Program-made: the position numbers and the translations under genes
Shown here: in pieces, positions 7,983-12,660 of the stretch
How positions within the stretch are numbered: position 1 is the first letter of the stretch
How the letters are laid out: each line of letters opens with the position of its first letter
The notes under the pieces: generated by a model
What the model saw: the letters and a program-made list of their open reading frames with translations, nothing else
Databases searched by the model: none
Told to the model about the DNA's origin: nothing
NCBI GenBank assembly: GCA_025935515.1
Contig: JAICVC010000048.1
Coordinates: 1 to 12,660 of the forward strand
Origin: Sphingomonas sp.
GTDB taxonomy: Bacteria; Pseudomonadota; Alphaproteobacteria; Sphingomonadales; Sphingomonadaceae
Length of the DNA stretch: 12,660 nucleotides
Direction: 5' to 3'

Positions 7983-9378
7983 TGCCCTGCCCCTGCTCGA
8001 CGATGACCGCGAACAGCAGCATCGTCCAAATTCCCGCGATTGCGACCGACGGAGTCCGCTCGACCACCGCTTCCAGCGTCGTGTTGCGCATCACGAGGTG
8101 AGATCCGAAAATGCCCGAAACGATGACCATGGCGATGACCATCGGCCCGGCGGCGATCAGCGGCACCGCTTTTTCCTGCATCCCGGCCATGCCCTTGAGC
8201 ACCGTCCCCGCGCCGGCGAAGCTCTTGGCGCGGAAGAACACCCAGGTGATGTTGACCAGGAGGAAGGTAAGCAGCGCGAGGCCGAGCAGCGACACCCCGC
8301 CCGGCGTGAAGCCCTTGAAGCGAGCGCGCAGCCAGCGTTCGGCCGACAAGTACAGGCCATGCAGCCCGCCCCAGACGACGAAGGTCCAGTTGGCGCCGTG
8401 CCACAGGCCGCCGAGCAGCATCGTCCCCATCAGCGCCGCGTAGCAGCGCGCCTGGCCGTGGCGGTTCCCGCCGAGGGGGATGTAGAGATAATCGCGCAGC
8501 CAACTCGACAAGGTGATGTGCCATCGTCGCCAGAAATCGGAGAAGCCGACCGCCCCGTAGGGGAAGCGGAAATTGTCCGGCATTGCGAAGCCCAGGCACA
8601 AAGCGACTCCGATCGCCGAGGTCGAATAACCGGCGAAGTCGCAGAAGATCTGGCCGGCGAAGGCCAAGGTCGCGACCCACGAATCGAGCATGCCCGGCGC
8701 CTTGCCCGGAGCATCGTAAACGGCCTCCACCACCGGGGCGAGGAAGCCGTCGGCGAGCACCACCTTCTGGAACAGCCCGAGCGTCAACAGCGCGAGGCCG
8801 AAGAAGATCTGGTTGGACTTCGCCTGCCGCGGCTCGTCGAACTGCGGGACCAGCTCGGTCGGGCGCATGATCGGCCCCGCGACCAGGTGCGGGAAGAAGG
8901 TCACGAACAGCGCGTAATTGAGGAAGCTGCCGGCGGGCGCCGAGCGCCGCAGGTACACGTCGAGCGTGTAGGACAAAGTCGCAAAGGTGTAGAAGCTGAT
9001 GCCGACGGGCAGGATGATGTCCCAGCCGGGCGGGTGGTAGATCACCCCCAGCGAACCGGCGATGGACACGAAATTATCCATCAGGAAGCCGCCGTACTTG
9101 AAATAGCCGAGCATCCCGAGGTTCACGACGACGCTGATCAGCATCCACAGTCGCCGCGTCCGCTCGCGCTTCGCCCGAACCATCCATTGCGCCGCCCACC
9201 AGTCGACGACCGTCGAGACCCACAGCAGGATGACGAACGGCGGATTCCATGCGGCGTAGAACAGGTACGACGCAATCATCAGGTTGATCTTCTTCTGATG
9301 CCACGAGAAGAAGCGCGCGTAGTGAAGCGCCATGACGACGGCGAAAAAGACCAGGAAGGTCAGCGAATTGAAGATCAT
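7957..9378 (-). CDS. MBOAT-family O-acyltransferase (AlgI-like)
   Basis: Multi-pass inner-membrane O-acyltransferase; AlgI-type members carry acetyl groups across the membrane for polysaccharide acetylation. It has 473 residues, typical for the family, with about ten hydrophobic segments. Hallmarks are the GQIFCDFAGYS block (242-252), DFWRRWHITLSSWLRDYLYIP (281-301) and GGLWHGANWTF (323-333), with H327 the invariant family His and H287 the second conserved one. ATG 9378 begins MIFNSLTFLVFF, a normal AlgI-like N-terminus. A 13-codon frame (ATG 9416) ends in a TGA overlapping this ATG. The SGNH gene follows with a 26-bp overlap. There are no alginate or other polymer genes nearby, so the name algI is not given; acetylation of an exopolysaccharide, cell-wall polymer or other surface glycan is inferred. 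Confidence 0.92.
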   Translation of the reverse strand: MIFNSLTFLVFFAVVMALHYARFFSWHQKKINLMIASYLFYAAWNPPFVILLWVSTVVDWWAAQWMVRAKRERTRRLWMLISVVVNLGMLGYFKYGGFLMDNFVSIAGSLGVIYHPPGWDIILPVGISFYTFATLSYTLDVYLRRSAPAGSFLNYALFVTFFPHLVAGPIMRPTELVPQFDEPRQAKSNQIFFGLALLTLGLFQKVVLADGFLAPVVEAVYDAPGKAPGMLDSWVATLAFAGQIFCDFAGYSTSAIGVALCLGFAMPDNFRFPYGAVGFSDFWRRWHITLSSWLRDYLYIPLGGNRHGQARCYAALMGTMLLGGLWHGANWTFVVWGGLHGLYLSAERWLRARFKGFTPGGVSLLGLALLTFLLVNITWVFFRAKSFAGAGTVLKGMAGMQEKAVPLIAAGPMVIAMVIVSGIFGSHLVMRNTTLEAVVERTPSVAIAGIWTMLLFAVIVEQGQGSAFIYFAF

Positions 9379-9440
9379 CGGACGCCGCCCCGGCGCCCGC
9401 TTGCCCCGTTACTCATACAGCACGCCCCCGAGCTGCACGC

Positions 9441-9469
9441 ATTACAGACCGCCGGGACTCGGCGGTGAA
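9441..9469 (-). promoter_or_regulatory. candidate promoter of the MBOAT-SGNH unit with inverted repeat in the spacer
   Basis: On the minus strand TTCACC (9469-9464, -35, 4 of 6 consensus bases) and TGTAAT (9446-9441, -10, 5 of 6) are 17 bp apart. The expected start near 9434 leaves a leader of about 55 nt. An inverted repeat ACCGCCG-GGACT-CGGCGGT (9448-9466) fills the spacer and could be an operator; it has no T-run, so it is not a terminator. Confidence 0.4.
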
Positions 9470-9560
9470 GCGCCGCAGGTTACACGGGTGATACCAGCGC
9501 GACAAATGAATAGCGCCGGCAAGCTCGACAAAGGCCAACGCCAGCGGCCATGATGATCGG

Positions 9561-10691
9561 GTGCATGCCCGCGCCGCTTTTCTCTCGCTGCTCCTGCTGA
9601 TGAGCGTGCCCGCGGCGTCCGAGCCCAACCCGCGACCGCGGCTCGCCGGAATCACCTTCGGCATCCTGCCGGCGGGCCGTTTGAACGCGATCACCGACGT
9701 CGCCGGCGTCAAGGTCGGACACGTGACCTTGTTCGAAGGCGCGAGCGTGCGCACCGGAGTCACCGCGATCCTTCCGCACGGAGGCACCCTCTACCCGGAC
9801 AAGGTCCCGGCCGGCTTCGCGGTCGGCAACGCCTACGGCAAGTTCATGGGCTCGACCCAGGTCAAGGAGCTCGGCGAGATCGAGACTCCGATCCTCCTCA
9901 CCACCACGCTCAACGTGCCCGAGGCCGCGGCGGGGATTATCGAGTGGACGCTCCGCCAGCCGGGCAATGAGCAGGTGCGCTCGGTCAACGCGGTGGTGGG
10001 CGAGACCAACGACGGCTATTTGAACGACATCCGCGGCCGCCACGTCACAGCCGCGAACGCCGTCGCCGCAATCGAGGCGGCGCGCGAAGGTCCGGTGCCG
10101 GAAGGCGCGGTCGGCGCGGGAACGGGCACCGTCGCGTTCGACTGGAAGGGCGGGATCGGCACCAGCTCGCGCCAGCTTCCGAGCTCGCTCGGCGGCTGGA
10201 CCCTGGGCGTTCTCGTGCAGACCAATTTCGGCGGCGTCTTGCAGGTCGCGGGCGTGCCGGTCGGCCAGGCGCTCGGCCGCTACATGCTCAAGGATCAGCT
10301 ATCCAAGGCATCGGGCGACGGCTCGGTGATCATCGTGCTCGCGACCGACGCGCCGCTCAGCGACCGCAACCTCGAGCGGCTCGCCCGCCGCGCCTTCCTC
10401 GGAATCGCCAGGACCGGCTCGCCGATGACCAACGGCTCCGGCGATTATGCCATCGCATTCTCGACCAGTCCGGATGTGCGGCGCACAGCGGAACGCCGTG
10501 CGCGGCCGGCGCCGATCGTCGACCTGCCCAATGAAGCCATGACGCCGCTGTTCGAGGCGGCGGTCGAGGCCACCGAGGAAGCGGTGATCAACTCACTGTT
10601 TGCGGCGACGGCGACCGACGGCAACGGGCATCACATCGACGCCTTGCCGGTCGATGAGGTGGTGAAGCTCTACCGCCGCGCGCGGCGCTAG
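9561..10691 (+). CDS. exported P1-family self-processing aminopeptidase (DmpA/BapA type, S58)
   Basis: Member of the DmpA/BapA family: enzymes made as a precursor that cleaves itself into alpha and beta chains and then removes N-terminal D-, L- or beta-amino acids from peptides or amides. Residues 1-20 form a signal peptide (LSLLLLMSVPAAS, cleavage near S20), so it acts in the periplasm or outside. Family blocks are DVAGVKVGH (46-54), GETNDGYLND (147-156) and VGAGTGT (184-190). The self-cleavage site is DG|SVIIVLATDAP with S255 as nucleophile. NGSGDYAIAFST holds the second Ser (S293), exactly 38 residues later, the spacing of Ser250 and Ser288 in DmpA. The GTG at 9561 was chosen because it directly precedes the signal peptide; nearby ATGs are out of frame. 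At 376 residues it is full length. It is divergent from the MBOAT gene. Confidence 0.93.
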   Translation: MHARAAFLSLLLLMSVPAASEPNPRPRLAGITFGILPAGRLNAITDVAGVKVGHVTLFEGASVRTGVTAILPHGGTLYPDKVPAGFAVGNAYGKFMGSTQVKELGEIETPILLTTTLNVPEAAAGIIEWTLRQPGNEQVRSVNAVVGETNDGYLNDIRGRHVTAANAVAAIEAAREGPVPEGAVGAGTGTVAFDWKGGIGTSSRQLPSSLGGWTLGVLVQTNFGGVLQVAGVPVGQALGRYMLKDQLSKASGDGSVIIVLATDAPLSDRNLERLARRAFLGIARTGSPMTNGSGDYAIAFSTSPDVRRTAERRARPAPIVDLPNEAMTPLFEAAVEATEEAVINSLFAATATDGNGHHIDALPVDEVVKLYRRARR

Positions 10692-10694
10692 GCT

Positions 10695-10868
10695 TCAAAC
10701 TAGCTCGGTCTCTTCCTCTTCGCGTGCTTCGAGAGGATCGTTGGAATTGGCCGCGAGCTTTTGCTGACAGTCGCGCAGGATGGCGCGGCAACTCTTGAGA
10801 CTCGCCGTCAGCTCGGCATTGATTCGTTCGATCTGATCGAAGTTTTGGCTATCTGATTGTTCCGACAC
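10695..10868 (-). CDS. small acidic hypothetical protein
   Basis: Likely 57-residue cytosolic protein from GTG 10868; the frame is open much further upstream, but that part has no protein-like composition. The sequence reads as one amphipathic helix (about residues 8-38) with two Cys (C27, C34), a KLAANSND turn and a strongly acidic tail (REEEETE). I associate this helix-KLAANSN pattern with short conserved hypothetical proteins of sphingomonads, from memory only. It ends 3 bp from the convergent peptidase stop. There is no clear Shine-Dalgarno. No function is assigned. Confidence 0.5.
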   Translation of the reverse strand: MSEQSDSQNFDQIERINAELTASLKSCRAILRDCQQKLAANSNDPLEAREEEETELV

Positions 10869-10945
10869 CGGAATTTCTTTTCGCCATGGGTTCGCCGCGT
10901 TAACGTAGGTTACACGGCAAGGTTCCCCGCACGGCTCGAACGAAT

Positions 10946-11119
10946 TCACTCGCGTGTCACAGGGTGCACCGTCTGCGCAGTGGCAGCCTTGAAGCCGGGC
11001 GCGGCCATTGCCGGCCGCGGCGGCGGCAACCGGACGGTAACCGACGCTCTCTCGGTCGTCCCGTGAGGCCGATCGCACGCGCCCGGCACCAGCGCCAACG
11101 CGATCAGCAGCGGCCTCAA
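10946..11119 (-). CDS. possible small exported protein with TTG start
   Basis: A 57-codon frame begins with TTG at 11119, which overlaps the stop of the preceding small gene as TTGA, the geometry of coupled genes. The predicted start (M)RPLLIALALVPGAC looks like a short signal peptide or weak lipobox (Cys15, but Pro at -3 is atypical). The rest is rich in Pro, Ala and Thr without a recognisable domain. No homolog is known to me. Chance open frames are common at this GC content, so confidence is low. Confidence 0.27.
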   Translation of the reverse strand: MRPLLIALALVPGACDRPHGTTERASVTVRLPPPRPAMAAPGFKAATAQTVHPVTRE

Positions 11120-11283
11120 TTGGGCTGTTCCGGCGCTTGCTGCGCGTCCTCAGCTGTCGGAGGTTCGACCGTCACGTCGTCGGACAGGCCGGCCTTGAAC
11201 CGGCTCGCGATGGCCATCAGCCGCTCCGCGGCGACTGCGTCCTCGTCAATTTCAACCATTCGCTTGGTGCCAAAATGCTTCAT
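11116..11283 (-). CDS. small hypothetical protein
   Basis: A 55-residue protein from ATG 11283; the frame continues upstream to 11388 but without protein-like character, and a second ATG lies at MVEIDE, nine residues in. The sequence is acidic and helical in the middle (DEDAVAAERLMAIASRFKAG), then GLSDDVT and a Pro/Gln/Ala-rich tail. A G-rich stretch lies upstream of the ATG. It faces away from the exported protein gene at 11451 across a 167-bp gap that contains an AT-rich patch (11339-11352) and a short hairpin CCGGG-TGTAT-CCCGG (11324-11338). Function unknown. Confidence 0.48.
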   Translation of the reverse strand: MKHFGTKRMVEIDEDAVAAERLMAIASRFKAGLSDDVTVEPPTAEDAQQAPEQPN

Positions 11284-11450
11284 TGCGGTCGGGCCCCCAT
11301 CTAAAGCCACCGCCACGCCAGGACCGGGTGTATCCCGGCAAATATTTACGAAATGGAAAAATCGCGGCCATGGTCGGCAAGGCGACACTTGTGGTATGAG
11401 TCCTGCTACCTGTCGAAGCCATGATTCCCGAAGTTGAAGCGAGGGGTCCC

Positions 11451-11831
11451 ATGGGTGCTGGTCAATCGATGCTCACTCTCCTGTCACTCTTCCTCATCGC
11501 GGCTTCGGAGCCGCCTCAGCCAGCCGCTGCGTCGCCGCCTTCCCCGCCACCAGCAACTTCGGAGCTGGCGCCGGCCCATGCCGGCGAAGCTCCGGGAGGC
11601 GCGCGCAGGACCTTCCGGACAAGGAAGAACCTGGACCAACTCGAAAAATGCCTGACCGACAAATTGTCCAAGGTGGGCGAAGTCACCTCGGTCCCGATCG
11701 AAGGCATCAAGACCTTGATGTACCGGACCACGGACGAGCCGCCGATGATGATCGATCTCGCACCGCCCAGCGTGACGCTGACCACCAAGTTCGCAATCGG
11801 GACCGAGCCGATCGTCAGGGCCTGCCTCTAG
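11451..11831 (+). CDS. exported proline-rich small protein of unknown function
   Basis: A 126-residue protein. ATG 11451 is preceded by GAGG (11441-11444) at good spacing, better than the in-frame ATG at 11421. Residues 1-22 (core MLTLLSLFLIAAS) form a signal peptide, so the product is periplasmic or outer-surface. A Pro/Ala/Ser linker (about 24-50) is followed by a compact C-terminal domain (about 60-126) with two Cys, one in LEKCL and one two residues before the end (VRACL), which could form a disulfide. The domain alternates charged and beta-prone segments (TLMYRT, PPMMIDLAPPSVTLTTKF). I do not recognise the family. The next gene starts 53 bp downstream. Confidence 0.7.
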   Translation: MGAGQSMLTLLSLFLIAASEPPQPAAASPPSPPPATSELAPAHAGEAPGGARRTFRTRKNLDQLEKCLTDKLSKVGEVTSVPIEGIKTLMYRTTDEPPMMIDLAPPSVTLTTKFAIGTEPIVRACL

Positions 11832-11884
11832 CGCGCCGGTGGCGCCCGAAGGAACCGCCCAGCCCCCCTCCCGTTACAGGCGCC

Positions 11885-12660
11885 GTGGACAATGTGCACA
11901 TGCTCGAGCGCAAGCCGGCGCTGATCCGCCCGCCACCCGCCGCCGAGGCCTTCTATTCCGAAGTCCTCCAGCTGATGGCCAAGTCGGAAATCCCGTTCCT
12001 GGTCTCAGGCACCTACGCGCTTGCAAGCTATACCGGAATCGACCGCCCGACCAAGGACGTCGACGTGTTCGCCAAGGCCGGCGACGCGCTGAAGATGCTG
12101 CACTATTTCAAAGGTCACAAGTTCGAGGTCGAGATCGTCGACGAGCGGTGGCTGTCCCGAGTCACCCGCGGCGAGCTGTTCGTCGACATCATCACCAACA
12201 TGCCGACCGTGACCACGCACGTCACCGACGAATGGTTCGTCAATGCGCCGGAGGCGCACCTGTTCGGTGCGACGATCCGCCTCGTCCCTCCGACCCAGTT
12301 CGTGTGGTCGAAGATCTTCGTCCAGGATCATCACCGCTACGACATGGCCGACGTGGCGCACATCATCCTCAAATGCCATGAGGCGATCGACTGGCGTCAG
12401 CTCCTCAGCCACATGGAGCTCTACTGGGAAGTGCTGCTGATCGCGCTTCTGAACTTCCGCTTCATCTATCCCAGCGAGCGCCACTGCGTGCCGCGGTGGC
12501 TTATGGACGAGCTGCTCGAGCGGCTCCACGACCAGAAGGACATCAAGGGGCCGGGCCGGAGGGTCTGCCGCGGCCGGATCTTCTCGCCGCGCGATTATGC
12601 GATTGACGTCGACCAGTGGGGCTTCTCGGACGCGGTCGGCAACCTCGAAGAGCAATATGG
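11885..12660 (+). CDS. nucleotidyltransferase-fold protein, 3'-truncated by window edge
   Basis: A frame open from GTG 11885 to the window end (258 codons visible, no stop). The beta-polymerase-like nucleotidyltransferase signature is present: SGTYALASYTG (residues 41-51), then RPTKDVDVF with the metal-binding Asp pair D58 and D60, then a third Asp in FVDII (99-103, D101). A helical region follows, with FVWSKIFVQDHHRYDMADVAHII (139-161), Trp- and Leu-rich. This resembles the KDxDxF class of predicted nucleotidyltransferases, some of which are toxin partners, but no antitoxin-like gene lies directly upstream. Upstream spacing to the exported protein gene is 53 bp with a weak AGG before the start; GTG 11894 and ATG 11900 are alternative starts. 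Substrate is unknown. A large antisense frame over the same bases is a GC shadow. Confidence 0.72.
   Translation, partial: MDNVHMLERKPALIRPPPAAEAFYSEVLQLMAKSEIPFLVSGTYALASYTGIDRPTKDVDVFAKAGDALKMLHYFKGHKFEVEIVDERWLSRVTRGELFVDIITNMPTVTTHVTDEWFVNAPEAHLFGATIRLVPPTQFVWSKIFVQDHHRYDMADVAHIILKCHEAIDWRQLLSHMELYWEVLLIALLNFRFIYPSERHCVPRWLMDELLERLHDQKDIKGPGRRVCRGRIFSPRDYAIDVDQWGFSDAVGNLEEQY

Noticed and set aside
7507..9468. 653-codon open frame on the plus strand
   Set aside because: It is antisense to the MBOAT and SGNH genes, which have real family motifs. Its product is rich in Arg, His, Gln and Glu with no domain, as expected from a high-GC shadow.
10685..10712. Terminator between the peptidase and the convergent small gene
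   Set aside because: Only a weak CTAG/CTAG pairing and no T-run; the genes are 3 bp apart.
9477..10917. Shared 11-bp string AGGTTACACGG at 9477-9487 and 10907-10917 as a regulatory repeat
   Set aside because: Only two copies, different positions relative to genes, and no palindromic structure; chance cannot be excluded.
12005..12655. 216-codon minus-strand frame
   Set aside because: Antisense to the nucleotidyltransferase gene, whose forward frame has the metal-binding Asp residues; the antisense product is Val/Asp/Glu-rich shadow sequence.

Overview
The window is GC-rich, densely coded DNA that I read as an alphaproteobacterium, most likely a member of the Sphingomonadales. ArgG and ArgH have alphaproteobacterial-looking sequences. 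The palindromic repeat between them is a motif I recognise from alphaproteobacterial genomes. The small lineage-type hypothetical proteins on the right also fit. No rRNA, tRNA, CRISPR array, transposase or phage gene was seen.

Bases 1-6794 form an arginine biosynthesis island. A 5'-truncated argH runs rightward and converges on the leftward genes argC-argJ-argB-argF-argG. Every junction in that operon overlaps by 1-4 bases, so the genes should be translationally coupled. argR (arginine repressor) is divergent from argC across 57 bp. That gap holds two tandem palindromes with ARG-box geometry (TGCAT-N4-ATGCA), 20 bp apart centre to centre, overlapping the predicted promoters and the argR start. 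Together the genes cover acetylglutamate phosphorylation (ArgB), reduction (ArgC), transacetylation (ArgJ), ornithine to citrulline (ArgF), argininosuccinate synthesis (ArgG) and its cleavage to arginine (ArgH). argD and argA are not in the window.

The key anomaly is argJ. It carries a single in-frame TAG at codon 73, exactly at the Ser of the conserved NSGNANA motif, and the reading frame is intact on both sides. The cluster also looks mosaic: ArgC, ArgB, ArgF and ArgR resemble actinobacterial-type proteins from memory, while ArgG and ArgH look alphaproteobacterial. ArgR itself is unusual in this class.

Bases 6786-9378 (minus strand) encode a two-gene O-acylation unit: an AlgI-type MBOAT acyltransferase followed by an overlapping membrane-anchored SGNH/AlgJ-like protein. 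A candidate sigma70-type promoter whose spacer contains an inverted repeat lies in front of it. No polysaccharide synthesis genes are adjacent, so the acceptor is unknown. Divergent from it is an exported P1-family (DmpA/BapA-type, S58) self-processing aminopeptidase (9561-10691).

Bases 10695-11831 hold small uncharacterised proteins: an acidic 57-residue protein, a possible coupled pair of about 55-57 residues, and an exported 126-residue proline-rich protein. The window ends inside a nucleotidyltransferase-fold gene (from 11885) that runs off the right edge.
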